The notes under the pieces were generated by a model. That model was given only the letters and a program-made list of their open reading frames with translations, was not told the origin of the DNA and made no database searches. A stretch of 64,000 bases of DNA from Aulostomus chinensis (lineage: Eukaryota > Chordata > Actinopteri > Syngnathiformes > Aulostomidae): contig JBBMOA010000013.1 in assembly GCA_037954235.1 (NCBI GenBank), forward strand, positions 7,210,001 to 7,274,000, read 5' to 3'. Position 1 is the stretch's first letter; every line of letters begins with the position of its first letter. Positions 34,164 through 42,250 of the stretch are shown here, piece by piece. The position numbers and the translations under genes were made by a program.

Positions 34164-34661
34164 TCTTGTACTTGCTACAGAGTGAGGACTAGAGGACTGT
34201 TTAACCAACAGAGTGAGGACATTTTAGCCGGTCCTCACATCTTCACAGGGCCGTTTGAAGGTCAAGACTTGGTTTTAGGGTCAAGGTTAGAATCAGGTTC
34301 TGGTTAGGTTTAGGGTCAAGGTTAGGGTCAAACAGTCAGTTGAGATGCTTAGGGTTAAGGGGGGGGGGCGGCTAGGGAATGTATTATGTCAATGAAAGTC
34401 TTCACAAAGATATAAGTACAAGGATGTGTGTATGAGTGACAGCCACTATGTGTGACAGCTCACTTCTTGCCCAGGTGTCTGGCCACATCACAGCGTTTGA
34501 AGCCCTCCAGGTGATAGAGGCGCTTGGCCAGCCTCTTGGCGGCCTCGTTGTTGGCCCGGCAGCCGTTGGCTAGCGTATCAATGCTGCCTGGGTCCAAACG
34601 CTCCAGGCTGCCCAGATCACACTCGTCTGAGTCCGACAGCACGTCTGTGAGGTCAGCATCG
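21223..34661 (-). CDS. psd2: PH and SEC7 domain-containing protein 2 (EFA6-type Arf6 GEF), 3' twelve coding exons
   Basis: Twelve exons join in frame to 504 codons: 34661-34464, 33934-33854, 32737-32625, 25709-25651, 24213-24124, 24033-23990, 23734-23544, 23403-23333, 23022-22865, 22423-22279, 21714-21571 and 21444-21223. All introns are GT-AG. The product is a membrane-associated exchange factor that loads GTP on Arf6 and shapes cortical actin and endosomal traffic. A Sec7 domain spans the first six exons, with GETQ (catalytic glutamate region) and LLNTDLHG (motif 2). A PH domain follows (YKHGVLTRKSHAD to MMSWIFRINLVAALFSAPAF), then a helical EFA6 C-terminus (EEYRLKEHYLTYE, KTRYETYISLLQ). 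Best fit is PSD2 over PSD, PSD3 and PSD4, supported by nearness to pura as on human 5q31. Vertebrate PSD2 is about 770 aa, so the N-terminal third is missing from what I can see. The first base of the first listed exon completes a codon begun upstream. Confidence 0.92.
21571..21714 (-). CDS. psd2: psd2 exon: C-terminal helical region
   Basis: 144 bp, phase 0 at both ends. Acceptor GGTGTAG, donor GTACAG. Encodes TEQLLSHESKLKQMSLELED, HRKSPPASDPKSREWEE and YRLKEHYLTYE. The first half is predicted coiled coil; the EFA6 C-terminus is known to help membrane and actin effects. Confidence 0.92.
21836..22196 (-). mobile_element. SINE-like repeat with ATCC/GGAT tail, minus orientation
   Basis: Nearly identical, in opposite orientation, to the element at 28992. 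Its 3' end (at lower coordinates) carries a short GGAT/GATG tail at 21836-21880. The tRNA-like head is partly missing. It sits in the psd2 intron between the 22279 and 21714 exons, in the sense orientation of the gene. Confidence 0.8.
22226..22276. repeat. (GT)n microsatellite touching a psd2 splice donor
   Basis: GT run of about 50 bp with one GA interruption. On the psd2 strand it reads as CA repeat beginning inside the donor hexamer of the 22279 exon. Confidence 0.95.
22279..22423 (-). CDS. psd2: psd2 exon: end of PH domain
   Basis: 145 bp. Acceptor TCCCTCAG after a very long CT-rich tract, donor GTACAC. Encodes SEEEMMSWIFRINLVAALFS, APAFPAAIGSMKKFCRPILP and SSSTRLDQ. The donor itself runs into a (CA)n microsatellite on the coding strand. 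Confidence 0.93.
22424..22545. repeat. Purine-rich GGGA/GAGA tract
   Basis: GGGAGGGAGG, GAGAGAG and a G10 run on the + strand. On the psd2 strand this is an extended polypyrimidine tract directly before the 22423 acceptor. The G-runs could form quadruplexes on the non-transcribed-RNA strand. Confidence 0.85.
22865..23022 (-). CDS. psd2: psd2 exon: PH domain
   Basis: 158 bp. Acceptor CCCCCTCAG, donor GTGAGT. Encodes DEYKPDADISEVDLKNAVRV, HHALATRATDYSKRANVL and KLKTSDWRVFLLQA. The HHALA and DWRVFLxQAP blocks are characteristic of EFA6 PH domains. Confidence 0.93.
23333..23403 (-). CDS. psd2: psd2 exon: PH domain
   Basis: 71 bp. The acceptor is TTTCTTTAAG, a less common AAG end; donor GTACCG. 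Encodes TPRGRRGWKKFYAVLKGMIL then YLQK, a basic PH strand region fitting phosphoinositide binding. Confidence 0.92.
23457..23525. repeat. (GA)n-rich microsatellite
   Basis: Imperfect GAGAGA/GGGAGA run. It reads CT-rich on the psd2 strand, just after the donor at 23543. Confidence 0.9.
23544..23734 (-). CDS. psd2: psd2 exon: Sec7-PH linker and start of PH domain
   Basis: 191 bp. Acceptor TGTGTACAG, donor GTGAGT. Encodes EEEELRKSLSELVEE, a variable linker (QCEGGSKRVARVTDSSNPF), then the first PH strand YKHGVLTRKSHADMDGKR. A polypyrimidine CT microsatellite begins about 19 bp after the donor. Confidence 0.92.
23799..23970. repeat. Interrupted CAG/CTG repeat with a pure 16-unit run
   Basis: CAG units are interrupted by CTC and AAG triplets, then a pure (CAG)16 run at 23923-23970. 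It lies in a 255-bp psd2 intron, so on the transcript it is CUG. The Gln, Ala, Leu and Cys open frames across it are artefacts. Confidence 0.97.
23990..24033 (-). CDS. psd2: psd2 exon: end of Sec7 domain
   Basis: 44 bp. Acceptor CCACACAG, donor GTGAGT. Encodes VLYNSIKNEKLEWA. The preceding intron is only 90 bp. The following intron opens with a CTG-repeat block starting about 19 bp after the donor. Confidence 0.92.
24124..24213 (-). CDS. psd2: psd2 exon: Sec7 domain
   Basis: 90 bp, phase 0 at both ends. Acceptor CCCTCTTCAG, donor GTACAG. Encodes NIGKKMSCQQFISNLDGLNN and GKDFPKELLK, typical of EFA6 Sec7 domains. Confidence 0.93.
24214..25650 (-). other. psd2 intron (1.4 kb)
   Basis: Intron between the motif-2 exon and the NIGKKM exon. 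No coding sequence is seen apart from a purine-rich minisatellite in its first part, listed separately. Open frames near 24290-24530 have no recognisable domain. Confidence 0.7.
25280..25555. repeat. GAGAGGGAGG purine-rich minisatellite
   Basis: About 275 bp of GGGAGAGA-type units with GACA and GGTA variants. Almost wholly purine on the + strand, so triplex-capable. Confidence 0.9.
25651..25709 (-). CDS. psd2: psd2 exon: Sec7 motif 2
   Basis: 59 bp. Acceptor TGTTCTGCAG, donor GTATGT. Encodes DGAHTLTCALMLLNTDLHGH, the highly conserved Sec7 motif 2 that contacts Arf switch regions. A 15-bp stretch of this exon recurs in the upstream intron at 32594-32608. Confidence 0.93.
25753..25806. repeat. 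(CA)n microsatellite
   Basis: Pure CA run of about 45 bp with a short imperfect end. It lies about 45 bp upstream of the 25709 acceptor on the psd2 strand. Confidence 0.95.
25948..27075. repeat. GGAGGTGAGT/AGACCTGAGT minisatellite
   Basis: About 1.1 kb of repeats built from GTGGAGGTGA, GGTGGAGGTGAG and GTAGACCTGA modules of about 10-12 bp in varying order. The + strand shows GGTGAGT dozens of times. The long minus-strand open frame (HLHSPPLRST repeats) is an artefact. Sits in the 6.9-kb psd2 intron. Confidence 0.95.
27151..28657 (+). mobile_element. Decayed Tc1/mariner-type DNA transposon
   Basis: About 1.5 kb with long terminal inverted repeats. CAGTGGGGTAAAAGTATCC at 27152 pairs with the right end finishing TTTTTTGCCCCACTG. 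Both arms also share TTGGTGGCCGAC-type, CATCTTTTTA-type and CTAGGAGAGACAGAATG blocks. The interior is a broken Tc1 transposase on the + strand: FQHDDDPKHTA near 28160 and EWPSQSPDLNPIENLW near 28240 are two of the catalytic-domain signatures. Frameshifts, stops and a G11 slip at 28034-28046 make it non-functional. TA lies at the left border; the right border reads TTA, so the target duplication is imperfect. Confidence 0.88.
28667..28930 (+). mobile_element. tRNA-derived SINE
   Basis: The head resembles a tRNA with RNA polymerase III boxes: TGGCTCAGGGG (A box) at about 28674 and GGTTCGATCC (B box) at 28717. The body has GTCCTTGAGCAAG, and the tail has AAAGCGCTTTGAGTG and AAAAGCGCTCAATAAA, ending TTTACCATTTTACCATTT. 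This tail type is common in fish repeats. Confidence 0.8.
28992..29338 (+). mobile_element. SINE-like repeat whose tail opens the GATG array
   Basis: Begins GGGCAGCAGGGTGGCGCAGT, with a tRNA-like start and a diverged B-box region (GGGTGGAGCCCCGG). Conserved blocks are TCCATGTTCTCCCTG, CTTCCTCCACAGTCC and GACTGGTGACCTGTCCAGG. It ends GAGAACATGGAGGGATGGAT and passes straight into the tetranucleotide array. Nearly identical to the minus-oriented copy at 21836-22196; a shorter relative lies at 56576. Confidence 0.8.
29339..32276. repeat. 2.9-kb GATG/GATA tetranucleotide array
   Basis: GGAT, GATA, GACT and GATT units run without a break from the SINE-like tail to GATGGATGGTTTG at 32276. On the minus strand this is the same ATCC/ATCT family as at 1-7735. 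Long minus-strand open frames (Ser-Ile-His-Pro repeats) are artefacts. An internal 0.88-kb duplication is present: landmarks CTGATCGATGGACTGATAG and GGACTTATAG near 30576-30607 recur at about 31455-31486. Confidence 0.97.
32594..32608 (-). pseudogene. Possible fossil of the psd2 motif-2 exon
   Basis: On the psd2 strand TGATGCTGCTCAACA is identical to codons for the ALMLLNT part of the exon at 25651-25709. It is followed by TGGTAATG, which can align with the end of that exon after a short deletion. It lies only about 17 bp beyond the 32625 donor. No splice acceptor precedes it. Confidence 0.35.
32625..32737 (-). CDS. psd2: psd2 exon: Sec7 domain with catalytic glutamate motif
   Basis: 113 bp. 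Acceptor ACGTATGACAG, donor GTCAGA. Encodes NFLKAFPLMGETQERERVL and VHFSRRFCHCNPQTPSSEG. The Glu in GETQ corresponds to the glutamic finger that displaces Mg-GDP from Arf. The intron that follows is 6.9 kb and packed with repeats. Ends in phase 1, giving the split Asp completed by the next exon. Confidence 0.92.
33399..33530. repeat. 22-bp minisatellite, five perfect copies
   Basis: Units begin at 33399, 33421, 33443, 33465 and 33487, each made of CAGCTACATGT plus CAGCTACGTGC. A sixth, degenerate unit starts at 33509. Lies in a psd2 intron. Each unit carries CTACGTGC. Confidence 0.97.
33619..33652. repeat. (CA)n microsatellite
   Basis: Short CA run with ATACA interruptions at its end. Confidence 0.9.
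33773..33840. repeat. (CA)n microsatellite next to a psd2 donor
   Basis: About 66 bp of pure CA. It ends 13 bp from the donor of the 33854 exon on the psd2 strand. Confidence 0.95.
33854..33934 (-). CDS. psd2: psd2 exon: Sec7 domain
   Basis: 81 bp. Acceptor TGTCTGCAG, donor GTATGC. Encodes NDFSQLVASEYLSFFDFSGL followed by SLDRAL, a Sec7 helix pair. A (TG)n run on the coding strand starts about 13 bp after the donor. Confidence 0.92.
33967..34107. repeat. 32-bp tandem repeat, about 4 copies
   Basis: Units of the form GGAGTACCCCCTCAGAGTAG plus TGCTGATATAAA, with small differences in the first and last copies. Each carries TATAAA. Within the first visible psd2 intron. Confidence 0.92.
34120..34162. 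repeat. (GT)n microsatellite
   Basis: GT run with one TATATG interruption. Confidence 0.9.
34464..34661 (-). CDS. psd2: psd2 exon: linker and start of Sec7 domain
   Basis: 198 bp. Acceptor CTCCTCCCCAG, donor GTGAGC. It encodes an acidic linker (DVLSDSDECDLGSLERLDPG) and then the first Sec7 helices (NNEAAKRLAKRLYHLEGFKR, DVARHLGK), ending in codon phase 2. A 90-bp (TG)n run on the coding strand ends only about 15 bp before the acceptor. Confidence 0.92.
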
Positions 34662-34675
34662 CTGGGGAGGAGCAT

Positions 34676-34765
<90 letters not shown>
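34676..34765. repeat. (CA)45 microsatellite before a psd2 acceptor
   Basis: About 90 bp of pure CA. On the psd2 strand this is TG repeat ending 15 bp before the 34661 acceptor, in the position of the polypyrimidine tract and branch point. Confidence 0.96.
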
Positions 34766-34767
<2 letters not shown>

Positions 34768-35280
34768 GATGGTTCTGACTCAGTTCAACTTAAGCACTCT
34801 CTTTAATCCGATCCGATCCGGTGGCGGTGCTGAGGCTATTGTTGAGGGGGTTTTCTCCTACAACAAGTTGGCACAGGAGCTCCGAAGGTCTCATCTCAGG
34901 TTTGACACTCCTGGTTTATGAAATGTGAAATCTGAAAAAACTGACGATCCTGTTCTGGACTGATTCCTTTGATATTTGTACTAGGAACAGCAAACGTAGT
35001 CCTCTGATCTCCTCCTGAGCTCAACAGTTAGCACCAGTTTTCAGCATATGCTCCCACTGTCACGCACCACCAGCAGGTACCGAGGTGTTGGGAGTGGCTA
35101 AATCCTCCAGGGCTCTGATGGTTCTACATCTCCCACTTGCCTTGTGATGAGTCCTTCGACAACCTTCTTAAAAAGTTACTCGTATTGAGATTGAACATCT
35201 GCTGGAACACTTCAGCTGCAACCAAAAACCATGCCAAGCTGCCATTTGCAGACTTTTTAAACACTCATACACAAATAGAG
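34766..35280. other. Presumed psd2 intron or upstream sequence
   Basis: No coding exon recognised. Contains a short ATCCGATCCG motif near 34808. Confidence 0.4.
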
Positions 35281-36490
35281 CTGGGTATCACCACTGACCT
35301 CCCGATACCATACGATTCCGATACACTAGGTCCCAAGTCGATACGATTTCCGATACGATTCGATCCAATATACGATAGGATATTTTAGTTACCATACCAA
35401 TTTTGCTTTGGTAATGGAAGAGCTTCTCAAAGGACTCATGCTGTAAATTCAATCGTAAAAGTAACCCTCTACCCTGCTGCATCATTAAATATTAATATTT
35501 ACACTGAGAACTGACCATTAAACAATAGTTATACAACATCATGCACTTTTTATTTAAATATAAGACCGTCATTCAAAACAAAAGGGCAACTTAGACTTCC
35601 ACAAACCGTCAGCAGCTCAGCAGGATGACTCGCGGTGTGGCGAGCTTCAATCGCCCGCGTTTGTCAACGTGGGACATGAGGGACCAGTGACTGTCAGTGT
35701 ACTGAGAGGTGATGGTCAAGTAGGAATCGTAGCTCTGCTTGTCCAGCTGTCACAAGCGATGGCAACGCTCTCTGCTGATTTCAGTGCAGTTGCGATGTTG
35801 TTTTTAACATCTCTGAACATCTTTGAGATTGGGACTTGACTCAGTTGTTTCCGTGTCGGTAGCACATAGCGTGGCTCCAGTGTCTGGACGAGGGGTCTGA
35901 AGCCTACATTTTCTACCACTCAGGATGGTCTGAGATCCTTGCAGATCAAAATTGCCAGAGCCGAAGTGATGTTCTCTGCACGTGGAGGCGTGGATGGAAA
36001 CTTGGTTCCAAATTCTTTCTCCAGCGAGGGTTGTTGCAGTGACTTGTAGTTTCCTGGTTGCTGAGTGTACTCTGGGTGATGCCTCGTCACATGGCTCCAG
36101 AGATTAGTAGTATTTCCGTTGTACTTAACTTCTACTTTGCACATTTGGCATCATGACAGCATTATTTTTGTCAAGTTGGGCGCAGTTTTCTCGCTTCTTA
36201 AAGCCGAAGTGCTGCCAGACATCGGCTCTTAAATTTGCCGGATACTAAAGTTGCGCTTCCGCCATCTTGTTGTTCTCTGATCGGAGGCACATGGCCTGGA
36301 TCTCGCGAGATCTGATAATCTGACTGCAGTAACGTTGCACTACGCACTAAACCACGCGAGACTAAAGGGGCAAACAAAAACAAAAAAATAAACGGGTAAA
36401 ATCTAATGCATTTTAAAAGATCAATACTGGAATTTATTCATCGATAATCTTTCCTACAAATGTATATTGATAAAATATCGGTATATAGAC
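35281..36490 (-). mobile_element. Decayed hAT transposon with BED zinc finger
   Basis: Minus-strand transposase remnant. The BED-type finger at about 36150-36060 has CQMC and HVTRHH spacing (KVEVKYNGNTTNLWSHV). A later piece at 35919-35716 contains LEPRYVLPTRKQLSQ and SAESVAIACDSWTSRAT, typical of ZBED/hAT transposases. The catalytic and C-terminal dimerisation parts are missing. The left end starts GAGCTGGGTATCACC, a common hAT end, followed by ACGATTCGAT-type subterminal repeats. The right end carries ATCGATAATC and AAATATCGGTATA. Confidence 0.82.
36301..36310. promoter_or_regulatory. TCTCGCGAGA palindrome in the hAT element
   Basis: Perfect copy of the vertebrate CpG-island promoter palindrome. 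It lies about 150 bp upstream (minus sense) of the BED finger coding region, a sensible promoter position for the transposase. Confidence 0.55.
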
Positions 36491-37080
36491 ATTTTTAACC
36501 CTCCTCTATACACCAACGGAAACAGGCTCATTTTAAAGGTTGCTGATGACTCTGTACCAGTCATCAGCCCCTAACAACCAGCAGGCAGCGGACTCCAAAA
36601 CCTCCACTGAAGCGTCTCAGGACCATAGTGGAACGACTAAATCTCACTGCCTCCATGAAGCTTTGAGCTACAAAGGCTAGCAGGAGTACTTGCTGTTCCT
36701 TAGGATCTTATTTTACACTGAATCCCTCCTGGCCGTTCCTCTTCTCTGCTGGTCTGGAAACAGTCGCATCAGGTCCAGACACCACCTCAGCATGGCAACA
36801 AGCGTCTGGGAGGTCAGCACTGCCAGACTTGTTCCATACACTGGGAGACAGGAAGGCTACTGCCACCCTCTGTCTCTCCTGCCCCTCCCACACGGAGCCC
36901 CACCTGTTGAACGTAACAGATACAGGCACTCCTTTGTCCCGACAGACACATCCTTCTTGAAGGCAGCTCAAGGGTGGAGTCATGCTGCGGCTCCTCACTC
37001 AGCTGGTCTTTCTTACTTTAATAATTTATTGATGATGATATTCCAGATGCTACTTGTGCACTTTGCTCTGTAATTTGTCT
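36491..37080 (+). mobile_element. Non-LTR retrotransposon 3' remnant
   Basis: LYTNGNRLILKVADDS-like reading near 36510-36560 recalls the RT catalytic region (ADD). Further on, LLPLPHGAPPVERNRYRHSF followed by VPTDTSFLK near 36880-36960 matches the C-terminal end of fish jockey/CR1/Rex-type LINE proteins. It is heavily deleted and frameshifted. Confidence 0.6.
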
Positions 37081-37462
37081 GTTTCCTGCTCAGTGGCTGT
37101 CTTCCAGTTTCCACTCTTGTTTTGGCAAACTCTGTCAGGTTTTTGACAAATGGCTCCCGGGTCTCTAAGTGGGCGCCCAGGAGACAAAAATACTTAAAAG
37201 CAGGAATGATGAATTCATTGACTGACCTGTGGTGTCACTTTCAGAATTAGAGTTCAGCTCTGTTCTCCAGTTGTTTAAATGAAAATGTTGTTTGGAGCCT
37301 CCTGACTGCATCACTGTTGCTTAAGCAGACATGGTCGCTGCAGTGTTGCTGGTTGAAGAATCAAGAAAAGTTTCCTCAACTCTTCAAACTTGGAAGCATG
37401 AAAGCTTGAAGAGTGACTGGAGAAAGGTTGATTAGCTGACTTGCATTACTGCACCTCCCTCC
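37081..37462. other. Unassigned sequence between mobile elements
   Basis: Nothing recognised on either strand. Confidence 0.35.
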
Positions 37463-38463
37463 TACCAGGCTGGACTAACAGGTCCCTAAAGACTCTCCAG
37501 CTGGTCCAGAACGCTGCTGCCCATGTTGACTAGAACTGGTAGCAGAGACCAGGTCTCTCCTGGACTGTTTCTCTGCATGGCTCCCTGTCAGATTCAGAAC
37601 AGAATTTAAAATTCTTCTTCTACCATCAAAGTCCTCAACAATCAGGCTCCTTCATCCCTGACAGAGCTCCTAGTCCCCTATGATCCAGCTAGAACCCTTC
37701 ACTCCCAGGATGCAGGGTTCCTGCTGGTTCCTAGAGTTCTAACAGTAGAATGGAGCCAGAGCCTTCAGCTATCAGGCTCCCCTCCTGTGGAACCGTCTCC
37801 TAGTTTCAGTCCAGGACCCAGACCCCCTCTCTAGGTTTAAGAGCAGACTTTAGACCTCCTTGTTGATCAGGCTTATAGTCAGGACTGCTTAGGCTGGCCC
37901 TTAGATCTGCTGCTATAGGCTTAGACTGCTGGGATCTCCCATGATGCACTGGGCTTCTCTCTCCTCCTCCTGTCCTCAGACGTGTTACTAACTCCTCTTC
38001 TTCTCCCCTCATCCCAGATCCTGGTGCTGCTGGAGGAGGCTCCAGACCTGAAGAGGCTCCAGCTGCCACCCGTAGCTCCACCTGCTCACGTCCCCGTCTG
38101 TCCATCAGTCTCTCCTCCTTTCTCTCTCTCTTTCTCTCTGTCCCTCTCTTTCCTTCTGTCTCTCTGTCTTCCTCCATTCTCTGTATTCGTCTCTGTCTGT
38201 CAGTCTCTCCTCCTTTCTCTCTCTCTTTATCTCTGTCCCTCTCTTTCCTTCTGTCTCTCTGTCTTCCTCCATTCTCTGTCTTTGTCTCTGTCCATCAGTC
38301 TCTCCTCCTTTCTCTCCCTCTTTATCTCTGCCCCTCTCTTTCCTTCTGTCTCTCTGTCTTCCTCCATTGTCTTTGTCTCTGTCCATCAGTCTCTCCTCCT
38401 TTCTCTCCCTCTTTATCTCTGTCCTTCTCTTTCCTTCTGTCTCTCTGTCTTCCTCCAATCACT
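37463..38463 (+). mobile_element. L2/Maui-type LINE 3' end fragment
   Basis: Begins TACCAGGCTGGACTAACAGG and runs parallel to 39597-40430. The ORF2 end reads LQLVQNAAA then frameshifts, followed by a 3' UTR containing a CT-rich minisatellite. It lacks the final tail and joins head-to-tail to the next copy. Confidence 0.78.
38106..38460. repeat. 95-bp CT-rich minisatellite, four copies
   Basis: CAGTCTCTCCTCC starts units at 38106, 38201, 38296 and 38387 (spacings 95, 95, 91). It is part of the LINE 3' UTR. The same unit occurs about twice in the other LINE copies (40241 and 40336; 51916 and 52008). Ser-Leu-rich open frames here are artefacts. Confidence 0.88.
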
Positions 38464-39596
38464 TTGGAATTTGTACTAATCAGCGACACTCCACTTAGGA
38501 AAACTGTAGTTTCCAGATGTTTGTCTGATCAGGCCACACCTGGATTTAAGGAAGTGGTTCCATTGGTGCTAAATTCAGTGTCATGTCCCACTGTAACAGA
38601 GGGCGCTGTTGTCCACCTTAGTCCCTCCCAAACTGATCATTTTATCCATAGAGCAGCAGGCACCTCAGCAACAACTCTGGACTCTACTGGCCCACTAAAA
38701 CAGAAAACTATGAATCCAAGGAAACAAGCACCTTGGTACGGTTCTGGAACCTGACAGCTTCAACAAGAAACCAGAAACTGGAGAGAAGATGGCGCTGCTC
38801 CAAACTGGAGGAGTCACATGTAGTCTGGCAAGATGGCCTTAGAACCTAGAAGAAAGCCCTTGGTAGAACCAGAGCAGCCGACTACTCAGAACTAATAGAG
38901 GAACCAAGAACAACCCAGGTTCCTCTTCAATCCTGGAGCCAGACTGACAGAGAGCCACAGCTCTACTGAACCAAGTAGTCCTGTTTCCCTGGGCAGCAAA
39001 GAGTTCATGGACTTCTTTAATGACAAAATTCTCCTGATTAGAGAGAAACTTCTTCTCCTGCTGCCATCAGCTGACAACATGGCACCTAGAACCCAGAACC
39101 TTAGAGGCAGCTGGAGGACCAGACACACACTTGGATAGTTTTTCTCCCATCAGCCTTCATGAGCTCAGTTCAATAATGTCCTCCTCTAAACCTCCACCTG
39201 TCTCCTAGACCCCATCCCAACTAAGCTGCTCCAAGACTTTCTCCCCTCGTTAGCCCCTCCCTCTTAGATATGATCAATGTGGCGCTGGTATCTGGTTCCG
39301 TCCCTCAGTCCTTTAAAGTAGCAGGAATTAAACCCTCCTCAAAAAACAAGCCTGGATCCAGAAGTTCTACCAACTACAGACCAACATCACATCTTCCTTT
39401 TCTCTCCAAGGTTCTGGAGAAAGCAGTTGCTAAACAGCTCTGTGACTTCTCCACAGCAACAGCTGATTGGAGGATTCAGTCAGGGTCCAGGTTCATCCTA
39501 GCACAGAAACAGAACTAGTCAAAGGTACCAGTGACCTCCTACTGGTACCAGATGAGGGACTGGTCTCTGTGCTGGTCTGATTAGATCTCAGTGCAG
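38464..39596 (+). mobile_element. L2/Maui-type LINE ORF2 remnant
   Basis: The order fits the endonuclease-RT linker and early RT: TLDSTGPLKQKTMNPRKQAP near 38680, RNQKLERRWR near 38770, then SGSVPQSFKVAGIKPSSKNK and TNYRPTSHLPFLSKVLEKAV at 39280-39430. The sequence then jumps to the C-terminal segment, so the RT catalytic core is deleted. Many stops. Confidence 0.8.
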
Positions 39597-40660
39597 CTAC
39601 CAGGCTGGACTAACAGGTCCCTAAAGATTCTCCAGCTGGTCCAGAACGCTGCTGCCCATGTTGACTAGAACTGGTAGCAGAGACCAGGTCTCTCCTGGAC
39701 TGCTTCTCTGCATGGCTCCCTGTCAAATTCAGAACAGAATTTAAAATTCTTCTTCTACCATCAAAGTCCTCAACAATCAGGCTCCTTCATCCCTGACAGA
39801 GCTCCTAGTCCCCTATGATCCAGCTAGAACCCTTCACTCCCAGGATGCAGGGTTCCTGCTGGTTCCTAGAGTTCTAACAGTAGAATGGAGCCAGAGCCTT
39901 CAGCTATCAGGCTCCCCTCCTGTGGAACCGTCTCCCAGTTTCAGTCCAGGACCCAGACCCCCTCTCTAAGTTTAAGAGCAGACTTCAGACCTCATTGTTG
40001 ATCAGGCTTATAGTCAGGACTGCTTAGGCTGGCCCTTAGATCTGCTGCTGTAGGCTCAGACTGCTGGGATCTCCCATGATGCACTGGGCTTCTCTCTCCT
40101 CCTCCTGTTCTCATACGTGTCACTAACTCCTCTTCTTCTCCCCTCATCCCAGATCCTGGTGCTGCTGGAGGAGGCTCCAGACCTGAAGAGGCTCCACCTG
40201 CCACCCGTAGCTCCACCTGCTCACGTCCCTGTCTGTCCATCAGTCTCTCCTCCTTTCTCTCTCTCTTTATCTCTGTCCCTCTCTTTCCTTCTGCATAAAT
40301 GTCTTCCTCCATTATCTGTCTTTGTCTCTGTCCATCAGTCTCTCCTCCTTTCTCTCCCTCTTTATCTCTGTCCTTCTCTTTCCTTCTGTCTCTCTGTCTT
40401 CCTCCATTCTCTGTCTTTGTCTCTGTCCTGCTCTCCTGCTCTCTCTCCGTCCCCACTGATCCTGGATCTGCTCCACCTTCCTGCTGGTAAAGGAAGGTTC
40501 TGGTGGCTGCTGTTGCAGGATGTGCTTGCTGATGGAGAATTGTTGGGTGGAGGTTCATTGAAGGAGGGAGGTGCTGGACCTGCTCTACTTGGACAGAGTC
40601 AGGACAGAACTTTGGTTGAGGTTTGGCGCCACACTAATAAACCTGACTTGACTTGCCAGG
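39597..40660 (+). mobile_element. L2/Maui-type LINE 3' end with tail
   Basis: Same 3' segment as 37463, complete to the tail GTTTGGCGCCACACTAATAA and CCTGACTTGACTTGCC, the style of tail common to fish L2 elements. Contains about two copies of the 95-bp unit. Confidence 0.8.
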
Positions 40661-41990
40661 ACAAAACCAGGCAATGTATTAATTACAGTTATGACCATCT
40701 GAGGGAACTTGATCGTGAATCCTTTACATTTTTTGTTTATTTCTCACATATTTATTACTTTGTCTTTCAAACTTCTCCTTCATGGTTGTGTACCTCCTTT
40801 GGTTCATTAGCTTTCTTATTTTTTCATGCAAGAGATGTTTCAGTCTTGGATAATTTCATTCATGCTGAGTTGCAAAGTTCCACTGTAACTGTCTGTTGAA
40901 GCCCTAAACTTCATAACAGAGATATCAATTCAACAGAGGCTCAGGTCATCTAGTTCTTTTTGTCTTTGCATACTCAGCCTTGGACAGCTGGTTGAGGTAA
41001 CTCAGTGAGCGATGGCTGTCTTCTTGGCCTCTTCCTCTTTCTGACGCACTCGTCCCAACCCTCCCTAACCAGGAACAGACATGACTCGCTTGGCTCTCCT
41101 GTTTACTGTCTCGGCCCATTTCTCCATTCTCAGTGGCATTTCCTCATTTCCTCTGCAGCACATCAACATTCTCACCAGATGATTCAGATACTCTTTTGCA
41201 TAATCTGATCAGTGTGCATTACCCTCTCAAACTCAATACATTATGCACCGTCCTCGTGAGGGACATGCTGGTTACCATGGAGACAGCAGAAGCCAAGTAG
41301 AGGCTGCCTATCACAGTCACGCAGGAATCAAGAACTGCTATCAGATCCGCCTGACATGAAAGATAAAGCTGCAGACAACCGCACAAACGACATTCCGCTG
41401 ACCACACCCCTTCAGCCCCACAAGGGAGTATGAAGGTCACTGACTCCTCGCCATCCCCCCAACCTTGGACCACCCTTCTCCAGGAAATGCTGCAAGGAGC
41501 CACTGCTCAGCGTCCCAGGAGCATATTAAGCCAGATGATATCATCCTCAGGGGCCGGTGGGGGTGAGACCAGTGGTTTAGGATGTGATTAGGAGGCTTCC
41601 TGAGCAGCAACAGCCATGGAGCCAGGACCCCCCCCCCCCGATAAACCCAGGACTCGTGCATGTTCTCAGCTGCATTTCTAGTTTGCAGACTACATGTCTT
41701 TGTTTTTGACTCACTGGAGCACCTGGAGAGCCTCCACACATGTAAATCAATTGGGGGCAACAATGATGCTCCACCAATGCAGTTCCCAACATCTGGAGGA
41801 GCAGAACCAGAGCATGGAGGTGCACTGAGGTGGACTGAGGGCAACAGGGGCAGCAGATCTCTCTGGAGAGTCGTGTTCTTCTGTTGGCCAAGTAACACAC
41901 AGTGAATGATTTGTCTCTATAATGGCAAATTCTGTTCCCGCAGGCCACACATATGCAATCACTGTGACAGTGACTCTGTGTGCGTGTCTG
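40661..41990. other. Unassigned sequence
   Basis: No gene recognised. A C11 run lies near 41629. The minus-strand open frame at 41437-41898 has no known domain. Confidence 0.35.
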
Positions 41991-42250
41991 TGTCTGCTTG
42001 TGTGTGTGTGTGTGTCTGTGTGTGTGAAGAGTGCAGGGAAGCATGATGAGGCATGCCACTGACTCATATGCTAATCTCTTTGATTGTGCACTGCCTGGGC
42101 CCACACCCACAAGGTGTGTCTGCATGAGTGGCGTGGGTGTGAATGTGTGTGTGTGTGTGCGTGTGTGTGCGTGCGTGTGTGTAGGTGTGGGTGTGTGCAT
42201 GCATGTGTTTGTAGGAGTGTGTGTGTGTGTGTGTGTGTGTGTGTCTGTCT
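41991..42250. repeat. Imperfect GT-rich tracts
   Basis: Two GT-rich stretches (about 41997-42027 and 42140-42248) with GC and GTAGG interruptions. Confidence 0.85.

Noticed and set aside
37982..38479. Ser-Leu-rich frames (and their minus-strand charged partners) at 38.0-38.5, 40.1-40.6 and 51.8-52.2 kb
   Set aside because: They translate the CT-rich minisatellite in the LINE 3' UTR.
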